Of a DNA stretch of 64,000 bases, positions 27,182-36,708 are shown piece by piece (position 1 is the stretch's first letter; each line of letters begins with the position of its first letter). Where the stretch lies: assembly GCF_001517585.1 (NCBI RefSeq), contig NZ_FBYC01000004.1, positions 992,001-1,056,000 of the forward strand, written 5' to 3'. The notes beneath the pieces were generated by a model that was not told where the DNA came from, ran no database searches, and saw only the letters and a list, made by a program, of their open reading frames with translations. Position numbers and translations under genes: made by a program. This stretch comes from Roseibaca calidilacus (GTDB taxonomy: Bacteria > Pseudomonadota > Alphaproteobacteria > Rhodobacterales > Rhodobacteraceae).

Positions 27182-28914
27182 CCGTCATCCTCCTCGAACG
27201 GGTCCCAGTCGGGGTCGAACTCGTCTTCCACCTCGGGAAGTGCTGCGGAAGCGGCCTCGTCCTCTGGCGACGTCAGAGAGCGAATCTCAGCGATCTTCGC
27301 CTTGGGGAACGCTTCAAGAACGGCCAATACAATGCTGTTTTGCAAAGCTTCTGCTGCATTAACGCTATGTTGCTCCGCCTGTCTCTCGGCAATCGTCGCT
27401 CCGCCGCCCGTATTGGTCACCGACACCGCCCAGCGTGCGCCGGTCCAGCCTTGCAACCGCGCGCCAAGGCGTTGGGCCAGATCAACCGGCGCGCTTTCGG
27501 TTGGCTGAAATTCGATCCGGCCGGGGCTGTAGCGCACAAGGCGCAGATTGGTTTCCACCTCGACCAGCAAGGTCATGTCGCGCCGCGCGCGGATCAGGGC
27601 CACGACGCTGTCGAAATCGGGGTAGTCGGACAGCGCAGGGGCCACCCCGGCAAGGGCCGCTTGCGGGCCATGGGCCGCGCCCCGCGACACAGCGCGCGGG
27701 GCGCTGCCCCCCATCGGCGCGCCGCGCGGCGCGGGCGCACCCGCCCCACCTGTGGGCGGCGTCTGGTCGTGCCATTTGCGCAAAATCTCTTCCGGGCTGG
27801 GCAGGTCGGCCATATGAGTCAGGCGGATGATTGCCATTTCCGCCGCCATCATGGCGTTGGGCGCGCTCGCCACCTCCTCCAACGCTTTCAGCAGCATCTG
27901 CCAAGTCCGAGTCAGCACCCGCATGGGCAGCGCGGCGGCCATGGCCGCCCCCCGGTCGCGTTCTTCGGGGCTGATGGTCGGATCGTCACCCGCATCGGGG
28001 GTGATCTGCGTCACGCTCAGCCAATGGGTAATCTCTGCCAAATCGCGCAGCACCGCCATCGGGTCGGCCCCATCGGCGTATTGCGCGGCCAGTTCAGACA
28101 AGGCGGATGCCGCATCGCCGCGCATGATATGGTCGAACAGATCCAGCACGCGCGCGCGGTCGGCCAGCCCCAGCATGGCGCGCACCTGGTCCGCGGTGGT
28201 TTCGCCCGCGCCATGGCTGATGGCTTGGTCCAGAAGCGACATGGCATCGCGCACCGACCCTTCGGCGGCGCGGGTAATCAGCGCCAACGCGTCCGCGGCC
28301 ACCTGCCCGCCTTCGGCGCGGGCCACGCGGTCCAGATGCGCGATCATCACTTCGGGTTCAATCCGGCGCAGATCAAACCGCTGGCAGCGCGACAGCACCG
28401 TGACCGGCACTTTGCGAATCTCGGTCGTGGCAAAAATGAATTTCACATGCGCGGGCGGTTCTTCCAGCGTTTTCAACAGCGCGTTGAACGCGTTGTTCGA
28501 CAGCATGTGCACTTCGTCGATGATATAGATCTTGTAACGGGCCGACGCCGCGCGATAGGCGACAGAATCGATAATTTCACGGATATCGCCCACACCGGTG
28601 CGCGAGGCGGCGTCCATTTCCATCACATCGACATGGCGGCCTTCGATGATGGCGCGGCAATGCTCGCACTGCCCGCAAGGTTCCGTGGTTGGCCCGCCTT
28701 GTCCGTCCAGCCCGATACAGTTCAGCCCCTTGGCAATGATCCGCGCGGTGGTGGTTTTGCCGGTGCCGCGAATGCCCGTCATGATAAAGGCATGGTGAAT
28801 CCGGTCGGCGGCAAAGGCGTTGCGCAGGGTGCGCACCATGGCGTCTTGCCCGATCAGATCGGCAAAACTCTCGGGGCGGTATTTGCGCGCCAGAACCTGA
28901 TACTGTTCGCTCAT
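27178..28914 (-). CDS. dnaX: DNA polymerase III subunit gamma/tau
   Basis: A 578-residue clamp-loader ATPase. Walker A GIRGTGKTTTAR, a zinc module with CIGLDGQGG and CGQCEHC, Walker B IIDEVHMLS, and sensor 1 IFATTEIRKVP are all present in the first 190 residues. The C-terminal 150 residues (from about 420) correspond to the tau extension contacting the polymerase. No clear A-rich slippery site was seen that would make a separate gamma form. It heads a run dnaX, two unknowns, ybaB, recR. Confidence 0.95.
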   Translation of the reverse strand: MSEQYQVLARKYRPESFADLIGQDAMVRTLRNAFAADRIHHAFIMTGIRGTGKTTTARIIAKGLNCIGLDGQGGPTTEPCGQCEHCRAIIEGRHVDVMEMDAASRTGVGDIREIIDSVAYRAASARYKIYIIDEVHMLSNNAFNALLKTLEEPPAHVKFIFATTEIRKVPVTVLSRCQRFDLRRIEPEVMIAHLDRVARAEGGQVAADALALITRAAEGSVRDAMSLLDQAISHGAGETTADQVRAMLGLADRARVLDLFDHIMRGDAASALSELAAQYADGADPMAVLRDLAEITHWLSVTQITPDAGDDPTISPEERDRGAAMAAALPMRVLTRTWQMLLKALEEVASAPNAMMAAEMAIIRLTHMADLPSPEEILRKWHDQTPPTGGAGAPAPRGAPMGGSAPRAVSRGAAHGPQAALAGVAPALSDYPDFDSVVALIRARRDMTLLVEVETNLRLVRYSPGRIEFQPTESAPVDLAQRLGARLQGWTGARWAVSVTNTGGGATIAERQAEQHSVNAAEALQNSIVLAVLEAFPKAKIAEIRSLTSPEDEAASAALPEVEDEFDPDWDPFEEDDG

Positions 28915-28974
28915 GCCTGTTCCGTCTGGTTTGGCGGTAGTCTAGCGCGCGACGCGCGCAAGGGAAACGACGTT

Positions 28975-29820
28975 TTACGCGCCCGGACCATGCCCATGGT
29001 GGCGGGCGCCGCAACAGCGCGCATTTTTGGCAAGATGAAGGTTGTGGCGCGTCAGGAAGTTCGTGATCGCTTGGGCATAGTCTGCGGGCTTCTCGATTTG
29101 CGGCAAATGGCCTGCGTGGCGGATCAGGGCAAACTCTGCACCGGGGATAAGCGCGACTGTCTCTTGCACCAGATCGGGCGGGGTCGACCCGTCGCGGTCG
29201 CCCGCGATCCCCAAGCATGGCAGGCGCAGCGTGGCCGTGGTGGTGTAAAAATCGGTGCCCGCAATGGCCTGCGCGCAGCCCACCCAGCCATCCACGGGCG
29301 TAGCTAGGAACATGTCGCGCCAAGTCTGGAATTCGGGCGTGGCGCGGAACCGGGGCGTGAACCAACGCGCCATCGTGGCATCGGCCAACGCCCCCAACCC
29401 CTTGGCGCCTGCGCTTGCCGCACGGTCGCGCCAGATTTCGGCGGTGGCAATGCGCGCCGCCGTGTTCGACAAGATCAGCGCGCGGCACAGATCGGGCCGT
29501 TTGATCGCCAGCCCTTGGGCCACCATACCACCAAGGCTAAGGCCCAGAAACACGCATGGGCCAAGCGCAAGATGGTCCAGCAGCGCCTCGGTGTCGCGCA
29601 CAAGCTGGCCCATGGAATATGGCGGTTGCGGCACGCCCGAGCGCCCGTGCCCGCGCCGGTCGTAGCGCAGAACGCGCAAACCTTCGGGCAGATGCGGCAA
29701 TAGCGGATCCCAAATGTCCATCGTGCAGCCAAGCGCATTGGACAGCACCAATGGCAGCCCATCTTCGGGGCCGGTCACTTGGTAATGCAGGTCCACGCCG
29801 TTAAGCGGCGCGGTTGGCAT
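28975..29820 (-). CDS. Alpha/beta hydrolase, 3-oxoadipate enol-lactonase-like
   Basis: A 281-residue alpha/beta hydrolase. The nucleophile elbow GLSLGGMVAQG, the DRRGHGRSG oxyanion region and the catalytic histidine in IRHAGHLPQIEKP follow the PcaD pattern. PcaD opens the enol-lactone of the beta-ketoadipate pathway. No other pca genes are in the window, so the true substrate is uncertain. The last 20 residues carry a Cys/His-rich tail (CCGARHHGHG) not usual for PcaD. It overlaps the preceding dehydratase gene by 20 bases, last of a four-gene operon. Confidence 0.75.
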   Translation of the reverse strand: MPTAPLNGVDLHYQVTGPEDGLPLVLSNALGCTMDIWDPLLPHLPEGLRVLRYDRRGHGRSGVPQPPYSMGQLVRDTEALLDHLALGPCVFLGLSLGGMVAQGLAIKRPDLCRALILSNTAARIATAEIWRDRAASAGAKGLGALADATMARWFTPRFRATPEFQTWRDMFLATPVDGWVGCAQAIAGTDFYTTTATLRLPCLGIAGDRDGSTPPDLVQETVALIPGAEFALIRHAGHLPQIEKPADYAQAITNFLTRHNLHLAKNARCCGARHHGHGPGA

Positions 29821-30775
29821 CGAACGCTCCTGCGCCAAGGGCGCGGATGAACACGTCGCGATCCACATTGCCGCCGGTGGCAACCGCGATCACCGTGTCA
29901 CCCGGCACGGCGTCGGGCAGGAACAGGGCCGCAGCCAGCGCCACGGCGCCCCCCGGTTCCAACACCAGTTTCAGCCGGTCCTGCGCCAGCGCCATTGCCG
30001 CCAAGACCTGCGCGTCCGACACGACCAGACCGGGGCCGCAGAGGCGCTGCAAGATCGGAAATGTCAGCTTGCCGGGCGCTTGTGTCAGGATAGCGTCGCA
30101 CAGACCGGCGCGGGCGGGATTGGTCACGATCCGGCCTTGTGCCAGCGATTGCGCGGTGTCGTCAAAGCCTTCGGGTTCGACCGGGCGCACGCGCAGCCCG
30201 GGCGCGCGCGCCTCTAGCGCCAGCGCAATGCCTGCCGTCAGCCCGCCGCCGCCGCAGCACACCAGCACATCGGCCAGCATGTCAGCGGCCTGCGCGGCAA
30301 TTTCCAGCCCCACCGTGCCTTGGCCTGCGATCACCTGGGCGTTGTCAAAGGGCAAGATCAGGTCCAGCCCGCGCGCGGTCGCCAGTTCCGCCGCCAAAGT
30401 GTCGCGGTCGGTCGTGGCGCGGTCATAAGTCACGACCTCGGCCCCAAGGGCGGCTGTGTTGTCCAGCTTCACCCGTGGCGCATCCAACGGCATAAGGATG
30501 ACCGCAGCGCGCCCCAATTCGCGCGCCGCCAGAGCCACGCCCTGCGCGTGATTGCCCGAAGAGCAGGCCAGAACCCCCGTCACCCCATCTGGCAGGGCCG
30601 ATAAAGCCGCCCGCGCCCCGCGATATTTAAAGCTGCCCGTATGTTGCAGGCATTCCGCCTTGACCAGCACGCGCCGCCCCGCAACCGCATCCAGAAAGGG
30701 CGAGGACAGAAGCGGCGTTTGCCGCGCATGGCCAGCAAGCCGCGCGGCGGCAGCATCTATCATGTCAATATTCAC
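29801..30775 (-). CDS. PLP-dependent threonine/serine dehydratase-like enzyme
   Basis: A 324-residue fold-type II PLP enzyme. The lysine is in GSFKYRGA, the phosphate loop is CGGGGLTAG, and SSGNHAQGVALAA matches threonine dehydratase/serine racemase. There is no ACT domain, so it is the catabolic or racemase-like group. The GTG at 30775 overlaps the stop of the upstream hydrolase (GTGA); ATG codons at 30793 and 30763 are alternatives. Its job in this operon with two hydrolases and a dehalogenase is not obvious. Confidence 0.82.
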   Translation of the reverse strand: MNIDMIDAAAARLAGHARQTPLLSSPFLDAVAGRRVLVKAECLQHTGSFKYRGARAALSALPDGVTGVLACSSGNHAQGVALAARELGRAAVILMPLDAPRVKLDNTAALGAEVVTYDRATTDRDTLAAELATARGLDLILPFDNAQVIAGQGTVGLEIAAQAADMLADVLVCCGGGGLTAGIALALEARAPGLRVRPVEPEGFDDTAQSLAQGRIVTNPARAGLCDAILTQAPGKLTFPILQRLCGPGLVVSDAQVLAAMALAQDRLKLVLEPGGAVALAAALFLPDAVPGDTVIAVATGGNVDRDVFIRALGAGAFDANRAA

Positions 30776-31590
30776 AAGCACATTCCCAGCCATGTGTTGA
30801 TCGCGCGCAGCGATTCTGCTTCGTCCAAGAACGGCACATGCCCGCGCCCCGGAACCTCTTCGACCACCATATCGGGGCGCAGGCGGGTCATTTCTGCCAA
30901 GGTCGTCGCACTTAGCAAAGCCGAGTCTGCGCCCCGGATCACGGCTAAGGGCAAGCCTTCGCACGCCGCGAACATCGGCCACAGATCGCCCGCGCCGCCC
31001 GCGCGCGCGGCCAGATAAGCATCGCGTAGGGCCGGGTCGTAATTGATCTGCAATCCTTGATCGGTCTTTATGAAATGCTTGCGCGCTTCCTCGGCCCAGC
31101 GGCTGGCCGGCACGTCGAATTCCGGCATGGCGCGCGCCAGCGCCATCGCCGCTTCGCCATGGCTGCGCGCGGCGGGGTTGCGCCCGATATAGGCGTCAAT
31201 CCGGTCCAGCCCTTCCGGCTCTATCACCGGGCCGATGTCGTTCAGGAACAGCCCGCGCAGGCGGTCCTTGGCAATAACGGCCAGATACATGCCGATCAGC
31301 CCCCCGCGCGAGGTGCCAAGGATCGCCGCCTGTTCCAGCCCCAGATGGTCTAGCAGCGCCAGCACATCGGCGCCTTCCTGCATCACGGTATAGGTTGCCG
31401 CGCCCGTCCATTGCGAGCGCCCGCGCCCCCGGTAATCAGGCCGGATCAATCGCAGGGGCGGCAGATGCGGCGCAAGATAGTCGAAATCGCTGCCGTTGCG
31501 CGTCAGCCCGGCAAGACAAATCAGCGCGCGGCCATGGCCTTCGTCGGTATAATGCAGCTCTGCGCCATCTGCGGCGGTGAAAAACGGCAT
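30772..31590 (-). CDS. Alpha/beta hydrolase
   Basis: A 272-residue alpha/beta hydrolase with the nucleophile elbow GTSRGGLIG, the oxyanion segment LAGLTRNGSDF, DYRGRGRS, and the catalytic histidine in GRGHVPFLDE. It follows the interrupted dehalogenase gene by one base and overlaps the dehydratase gene by 4 bases. Esterase, lactonase or C-C hydrolase activity is possible; the sequence does not decide. Confidence 0.82.
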   Translation of the reverse strand: MPFFTAADGAELHYTDEGHGRALICLAGLTRNGSDFDYLAPHLPPLRLIRPDYRGRGRSQWTGAATYTVMQEGADVLALLDHLGLEQAAILGTSRGGLIGMYLAVIAKDRLRGLFLNDIGPVIEPEGLDRIDAYIGRNPAARSHGEAAMALARAMPEFDVPASRWAEEARKHFIKTDQGLQINYDPALRDAYLAARAGGAGDLWPMFAACEGLPLAVIRGADSALLSATTLAEMTRLRPDMVVEEVPGRGHVPFLDEAESLRAINTWLGMCL

Positions 31591-31591
31591 G

Positions 31592-32275
31592 TCACAGCCC
31601 CCCGATCAGGTTGGGAAGTGCCCGCAGGTCGCGGGCCACATGGCCCGGTGCGCCATGCAGCCGGTCCATCGGTGCGCCCGCGCGGTTCACCCAGAGCGTG
31701 CGGAACCCGTAGGCCGCGCCTGAACAGATATCCCAGCCGTTCGAGGACACGAACAGAACCTCTGCCCGCGCGGTGCCGAACCGCGCGCCCACCATGTCAT
31801 AGGCGGCAGGCGCGGGTTTGAAGATACCCACCTCATCCACCGACAGCACCGCGTCGAACAGGCCGCCCAAACCGGCAGAGGCGACGGCATCGTCCAGCAT
31901 ATCGCGGCTTCAATTCGACAATATGGCCAGACGCATGCCTTGCCCTTGCAGGTTGCGCAGCACATCGGGCACGTCCGCGAATGGCGCCAACCGGCGATAC
32001 AGGTCCAGCAACCGCGCGCGCAAGCCCGCGTCTTGCAGCCCTGCTGCGTCCAACGCCCAATCGAGCGCGTCTTGCGTCACTTGCCAGAAATCCACATGCG
32101 CGCCCGCCAAGGAGCGCAGCCAAGTATATTCCAACTGCTTGCGCCGCCAATCTGCGGACAGGCCCGGCCAATGCGCGACCAGCGCCGTGCCGCCGGGTTC
32201 AGATGCCACCTGTCGTGCAGCCGAATCGACATCGAATAACGTGCCATAAGCATCGAATACACACAGCGTGACCAT
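31592..32275 (-). pseudogene. Haloacid dehalogenase type II gene interrupted by an in-frame TGA
   Basis: A HAD-superfamily gene (L-2-haloacid dehalogenase type) in two same-frame pieces. The first part, 32275 down to 31913, has the nucleophile motif VFDAYGTLFDV and runs to LAILSN. A TGA stop at 31910-31912 follows, then SRDMLDDAV and the rest with the lysine region IFKPAPAAYD and the SSNGWD motif. Family members read LSNG at this point, so a single GGA-to-TGA change explains the break. No frameshift is needed. The gene heads a tightly packed operon whose other members are intact. Recent inactivation or a sequencing error are the main explanations. Confidence 0.8.
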
Positions 32276-32389
32276 GCAAAGCCTCTTTCAACCGCTGCCC
32301 GAAACCTTGCACGCGGGACAGGCCAAGAAAAGCCCCTGCCCCACATCTTGCCCAAAATACCCCGGAACCCGGCACGGGCGGCGCAGCGC

Positions 32390-33691
32390 TTAGCGGTTCA
32401 GGCAGTCCAGCCGCGCCCGCACGCTTAGCCCATGCGCTTGCAGGCTTTCGCTGGTGGCAAGCTGTTCGGCGGCAGGGCCAATCGCGCGCAGCGCTTCGGG
32501 GGTCATTTTCGCAAGCGTGGTGCGTTTCATGAAATCCAGCACCGACAACCCGCTGGAAAACCGCGCCGAACGCGCCGTGGGCAGAACGTGGTTCGGCCCG
32601 CCGATGTAATCGCCAATGGCCTCTGGCGTCCAATGGCCCAAGAACACCGCGCCCGCATGCTTGATCTGCGCCAAAAGCGCATCGGGATCGGCCACGCAAA
32701 GTTCCAGATGCTCGGGTGCAATCCGGTCCGACAGGGCGGCGGCCTGCGCCAGATCACGCACCACGATCACCGCGCCATAATCGCGCCAGCTTGCCCCGGC
32801 AATGGCGCGGCGCTCCAACGTTTTCAAACGCTTGCCCACGGCATCTGCCACAGCGCGGCCAAAGCCCTCATCGGTGGTAATCAGGATGGATTGCGCCGAT
32901 TCGTCATGCTCGGCTTGGCTGAGCAGGTCCAGCGCGATCCAGTCTGGGTCGTTGTCTTTGTCGGCAATTACCAAAATCTCGGACGGGCCCGCGATCATGT
33001 CTATGCCCACGCGCCCGAACACCCGGCGCTTGGCGGCGGCAACATAGGCATTGCCCGGCCCGGTGATCTTGTCCACTGGCGCGATGGTGTCGGTGCCATA
33101 GGCCATGGCCGCCACGGCCTGCGCCCCGCCAATGCGGTAAACAGTGTCCACCCCCGCAATCTGCGCGGCCAGCAGCACCAGCGGATTGACCACCCCGCCC
33201 GGCGTGGGCGCGCAGATGACCAAGCGTTCCACGCCCGCGACCTGCGCGGGTATTGCATTCATCAGCACCGAGGACGGGTAGCTGGCCAGACCGCCCGGCA
33301 CATATAGCCCCGCCGCCGCAACCGGCCCCCAACGCCAGCCCAGTTCTGCGCCGGTGTCGTCCGTCCAGCGGGCATCGGCGGGGCGTTGGCGCTCGTGATA
33401 GGCACGAATGCGCGCGGCGGCCAGTTCCAATGCGGCGCGTTCGTCGGCGGGCACCTTGGCCACTTCGGCGGCGATTTCGGCGGGTGAAAAGGCCAGCCTG
33501 TCCGGCGTCAGCTCCAGCTTGTCGAACTTCGCGGTCAGCTCGATCACGGCGGCGTCACCACGCGCGCGCACATCGGCAATGATCGCGGCGACCGTGTCAT
33601 CGACATCGACCGCCTCTTCGCGCTTGGCCGACAACAGCGCGGTGAAAGCGGCCTCGAATTCGGGCGCTGACGCATTCAGGAAAACAGGCAT
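32390..33691 (-). CDS. hisD: Histidinol dehydrogenase
   Basis: A 433-residue enzyme for the last two steps of histidine synthesis, oxidising histidinol to histidine with NAD and zinc. Characteristic runs are YVPGGLASYPSSVLMNAIPA, GPSEILVIAD, and the zinc and catalytic histidines in AQAEHDE and APEHLELC. It starts 8 bases after the DUF2948 gene, and the murA-DUF2948-hisD order is typical of alphaproteobacteria. Confidence 0.95.
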   Translation of the reverse strand: MPVFLNASAPEFEAAFTALLSAKREEAVDVDDTVAAIIADVRARGDAAVIELTAKFDKLELTPDRLAFSPAEIAAEVAKVPADERAALELAAARIRAYHERQRPADARWTDDTGAELGWRWGPVAAAGLYVPGGLASYPSSVLMNAIPAQVAGVERLVICAPTPGGVVNPLVLLAAQIAGVDTVYRIGGAQAVAAMAYGTDTIAPVDKITGPGNAYVAAAKRRVFGRVGIDMIAGPSEILVIADKDNDPDWIALDLLSQAEHDESAQSILITTDEGFGRAVADAVGKRLKTLERRAIAGASWRDYGAVIVVRDLAQAAALSDRIAPEHLELCVADPDALLAQIKHAGAVFLGHWTPEAIGDYIGGPNHVLPTARSARFSSGLSVLDFMKRTTLAKMTPEALRAIGPAAEQLATSESLQAHGLSVRARLDCLNR

Positions 33692-33699
33692 GGTCCGTC

Positions 33700-34179
33700 C
33701 TATTCGGTTTCGTGCTTGGGGGCGCGGCGCGCGGGCGCGCGATACGGGCGCGTCACGTCAGATAGCACGACATCGACACATTCAACCGACAGTTTGACCG
33801 CGCCATCGCCTGCGAAAACCAGCGTGATATCGCCGGTGCCATCCGGGCCGGGCGCGAAATCCACAGCCAAAAGCGACAGCACCGCGTCGCGGTCGGTCGG
33901 GTCCACCCCCTGCCGCACGACCGCCAGCACGTCATGCACCACCAGCAAGCTGCGCACGCGTTCAAAATCGCCTGCTTTTTCGGCGCGCGCGCGGTCTTCC
34001 CAGCGAAAGCGGTTCAGAAGCAATGCGAAGCGGCGGCGCGGGGCATCGAAGGTCATGTCGGTGCCGGTCAGGACCGAATCCTGCACCAGCGCCGAAATCA
34101 CGCGCAGATCTTCGGCATCAAGCGCGGCCAGCCGCACCGGGCGGTCTGCCCCATCCTCGAAACGCGCGTCTTCGGTCAT
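33700..34179 (-). CDS. DUF2948 family protein
   Basis: A 159-residue cytosolic protein of unknown function, recognised by [34 protein letters not shown] and the murA-hisD neighbourhood in which this family lives. The start overlaps the murA stop as ATGA. No catalytic motif is visible. Confidence 0.82.
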   Translation of the reverse strand: MTEDARFEDGADRPVRLAALDAEDLRVISALVQDSVLTGTDMTFDAPRRRFALLLNRFRWEDRARAEKAGDFERVRSLLVVHDVLAVVRQGVDPTDRDAVLSLLAVDFAPGPDGTGDITLVFAGDGAVKLSVECVDVVLSDVTRPYRAPARRAPKHETE

Positions 34180-35444
34180 TTTCCGTAAACCCGTTCTATC
34201 ATTGCGCCGCAGGCACCCAGCTTTTCCTCGACCCGCTCATAACCGCGGTCCAGATGGTACACGCGTGCGACCGTGGTTTCGCCCTCGGCGGCCAATGCCG
34301 CCAAAATCAACGACACAGAGGCCCGCAGGTCTGTCGCCATGACCGGTGCGCCGCGCAGTTTTTCCACGCCCGTCACACGGGCCATGCCGCCCTGCACTTC
34401 TATTTTCGCGCCCATGCGCATCAGTTCCGGGGCGTGCATGAAACGGTTTTCAAAAATCGTCTCATTCAGCACCGAAACACCTTCGGCGGTGCACATTGCC
34501 GCCATGAATTGCGCTTGCAGATCGGTCGGGAAACCGGGGAAAGGTTCGGTCGTCACATCGACCGCGCGCAGCCGGTCGACCTGACGTGTAACTGTCAGGC
34601 CGCGTGCGGTCTCGACGACCTCGACCCCCGCTTGTTCCAGCTTGCGGGCAAAGGACTGCACAAGGTCCAGCCGCCCGCCAAGGCATTCGACCGACCCGCC
34701 CGCAATCGCGGGCGCAAGCATATAGGTGCCCAGCTCGATTCGGTCCGTGACAACGGCATGGGTCGCGCCGCCAAGGCTGTTCACGCCGGTGATGGTGATG
34801 GTTGATGTGCCCTCGCCTTCGATCTGCGCACCCATGCGGCGCAGGCATTGCGCAAGGTCCACGATCTCGGGCTCGCGCGCGGCGTTCTCCAGAACCGTTG
34901 TGCCGCGGGCCAAACTGGCCGCCATCAGCGCGTTTTCCGTGGCCCCGACAGAGACGACCGGAAATTCGAACCGCGCGCCCTTCAGACCGCCCGGCGCTTT
35001 GGCATGCACATAGCCGTCGCGCAGGTCCAACTCTGCGCCAAGCGCTTCCAGCGCGCGCAGATGCAGGTCCACCGGCCGCGCGCCAATGGCACAGCCGCCG
35101 GGCAGCGAGACAACCGCATGACCATCGCGCGCCAGCATCGGCCCCAGCACCAGAATAGAGGCGCGCATCTTGCGCACGATATCATAATCGGCGCGGTGGC
35201 TGGTCAGGTCATGGCTGGACAGCGCCAACACCTGCCCGCCTTGCAGGCTGGCCACTTCGGCACCCAGCGATCCCAACAAGTCGGTCATGGTGCGAATATC
35301 CGACAGGCGCGGCGCGTTGGTCAGCGTCAGCGGCTGGTCGGTCAGCAGCGTCGCCGGCATCAGCGTCAGGCAGGCATTCTTTGCACCCGCAATCGGGATT
35401 TGCCCATTCAAAGGGCCATTGCCCCGAATAACGATCGAATCCAT
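34176..35444 (-). CDS. murA: UDP-N-acetylglucosamine 1-carboxyvinyltransferase MurA
   Basis: A 422-residue enzyme for the first committed step of peptidoglycan synthesis, adding enolpyruvate to UDP-GlcNAc. The catalytic cysteine is in [14 protein letters not shown] (about residue 118), so fosfomycin sensitivity is expected. Other landmarks are AGAKNACL near the N-terminus and [15 protein letters not shown] near the end. It precedes DUF2948 and hisD and follows a small basic protein gene by 13 bases. Confidence 0.95.
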   Translation of the reverse strand: MDSIVIRGNGPLNGQIPIAGAKNACLTLMPATLLTDQPLTLTNAPRLSDIRTMTDLLGSLGAEVASLQGGQVLALSSHDLTSHRADYDIVRKMRASILVLGPMLARDGHAVVSLPGGCAIGARPVDLHLRALEALGAELDLRDGYVHAKAPGGLKGARFEFPVVSVGATENALMAASLARGTTVLENAAREPEIVDLAQCLRRMGAQIEGEGTSTITITGVNSLGGATHAVVTDRIELGTYMLAPAIAGGSVECLGGRLDLVQSFARKLEQAGVEVVETARGLTVTRQVDRLRAVDVTTEPFPGFPTDLQAQFMAAMCTAEGVSVLNETIFENRFMHAPELMRMGAKIEVQGGMARVTGVEKLRGAPVMATDLRASVSLILAALAAEGETTVARVYHLDRGYERVEEKLGACGAMIERVYGK

Positions 35445-35457
35445 TTAAACTGCCCTT

Positions 35458-35640
35458 TTACTTTTTGGCCTGTTCGCCGTCTTCCGTCGCGCCGGTCTGC
35501 CCATCGCGCGCACGCGCCTGCGCCTTGCGTTTGGCGATATTCGCTTTCAGCGCGGCTTTCAACCGTGCTGCGCGCGGGTCTGGTGCAGCGGCGGCTTTCG
35601 GGGCTGTCTGAGGCGGGGTGCGCGGCTTGGAAGAGGTCAT
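35458..35640 (-). CDS. Small basic hypothetical protein
   Basis: A 60-residue Ala/Lys/Arg-rich protein. The middle part AARLKAALKANIAKRKAQAR is a likely amphipathic basic helix; both ends look disordered. Similar short genes are often found before murA in Rhodobacteraceae. The reading frame lies 13 bases upstream of murA on the same strand. Composition allows no function call. Confidence 0.55.
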   Translation of the reverse strand: MTSSKPRTPPQTAPKAAAAPDPRAARLKAALKANIAKRKAQARARDGQTGATEDGEQAKK

Positions 35641-35684
35641 GCGCCAACTGTTAGCGGAAGTTTGAAAATGCGTCCAGATAGGGG

Positions 35685-35713
35685 TTGCACCCCCGAAAGT
35701 TTCGGACTACTCA
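35685..35713 (+). promoter_or_regulatory. Possible promoter of tRNA-Thr
   Basis: TTGCAC at 35685-35690, then 17 bases, then TACTCA at 35708-35713. The predicted start is a few bases ahead of the tRNA. The -35 box is identical to that of the SRP RNA promoter; the -10 box is poor. Confidence 0.4.
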
Positions 35714-35719
35714 GCGCGC

Positions 35720-35800
<81 letters not shown>

Positions 35801-35878
35801 TTTCCGATTTTCCCGACCAGATCGCCGCCGCGTGACGCATCGCAATTGCGGCGCGTCTTTGCGGCACGGCGAAGGCTG

Positions 35879-36514
35879 TCAGCCACGCTCATCCCGGTCG
35901 GTATCGCAGGCCAATAGGCCCAGTCCGCGCAGGTAAATTCCGATTCCCGTTTCCAGCAGGTCTTCGGGCGAAAACGGCGCGCGCGCGCCCGGTGTGCCGC
36001 GCGCATAAAGTTCCACGATCCCGTGGCTCATGGCGCTGACATGGGCGGCGAACATTTCTGTGGGGGGGCGCTGCGCTTCGGGGATTCGCGCCGACAGATC
36101 AGCGGCAGCGCGCAACAGCACGGCATTGGCGCGCTGCGACGCTGCGGCAAGATCGGGCGTTGCGCGCGGCGAGATGCCCGATTCAAACATGGCCACATAA
36201 TGCCCCGGATGCGCCCGCGCGAAAGCCAGATAGGCCCGGCCCACAGCCTCGAACGCGGTCAGGGGCGAGGGTTGGCCATCCTTATAGGCAAATTCCAGCA
36301 AATCGGCGAATAGGATGAACCCTTGCCGCGCAAGTTCGGTAATCAACTCCTCTCGGCCCGTGAAGTGCCGATAGGGTGCGGCGGCCGAAACATCGGCCAG
36401 TTTCGCGGCCTCTGCCATGGTAAAGCCCTGCGGCCCCCGATCTGCGATCAGGGTCAGCGCGGCCTCGACCAGCGCTTGTTTCAGATTTCCATGATGGTAG
36501 CCGCGTTTTGCCAT
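35879..36514 (-). CDS. TetR/AcrR family transcriptional regulator
   Basis: A 211-residue repressor. The N-terminal helix-turn-helix is within residues 10-55 (GFTMAEAAKLADVSAAAPYR, ending YRHFTGREEL), typical of TetR. The C-terminal ligand domain resembles the WHG-type group. The gene is alone, oriented away from the SRP RNA and convergent towards the tRNA. Target genes and ligand are not evident; the 96 bases before its ATG should contain its own promoter. Confidence 0.88.
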   Translation of the reverse strand: MAKRGYHHGNLKQALVEAALTLIADRGPQGFTMAEAAKLADVSAAAPYRHFTGREELITELARQGFILFADLLEFAYKDGQPSPLTAFEAVGRAYLAFARAHPGHYVAMFESGISPRATPDLAAASQRANAVLLRAAADLSARIPEAQRPPTEMFAAHVSAMSHGIVELYARGTPGARAPFSPEDLLETGIGIYLRGLGLLACDTDRDERG

Positions 36515-36576
36515 GAAAGGGGTTTTATCGGGGAAAGCGCGGGTGCGAAACCCGTTTCGACAGGGTGGCGCAGGGG

Positions 36577-36605
36577 TTGCACAGCCCGCGCGAAGCGACT
36601 AGATG
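36577..36605 (+). promoter_or_regulatory. Sigma-70 promoter of the SRP RNA
   Basis: TTGCAC at 36577-36582 and TAGATG at 36600-36605 with an exact 17-base spacer; transcription would start about six bases later, which is precisely the 5' end of the folded RNA at 36611. Confidence 0.7.
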
Positions 36606-36610
36606 CAGGC

Positions 36611-36708
36611 GTGAGGGGCTGGCGCGGGCGAACGCCTTGCCAACCCGGTCAGGTCCGGAAGGAAGCAGCCGCAGCATTTTCCGTTCGGGTCGCTGTCCAG
36701 TCTCTCAC
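36611..36708 (+). ncRNA. ffs: Signal recognition particle RNA (4.5S, small bacterial type)
   Basis: A 98-base RNA. The conserved Ffh-binding hairpin is seen as GTCAGGTCCGGAAGGAAGCA near 36648-36667, with the tetraloop GGAA and asymmetric loop sequences. The two ends pair over 12 bases (GTGAGGGGCTGG with CCAGTCTCTCAC, including GU pairs). TTTTT follows at 36711-36715 as the terminator. It works with Ffh and FtsY in targeting membrane proteins. Confidence 0.93.

Noticed and set aside
27500-27900. Programmed frameshift in dnaX giving a gamma subunit
   Set aside because: No run of six or more A residues followed by a hairpin was found.
27175-29307. 710-codon plus-strand frame opposite dnaX
   Set aside because: Antisense shadow; histidine- and arginine-rich translation without domains, and dnaX motifs on the other strand are complete.
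31910-31912. TGA read as selenocysteine in the dehalogenase
   Set aside because: The position is a structural glycine in the family, not a catalytic cysteine, and no SECIS-like hairpin is seen just downstream.
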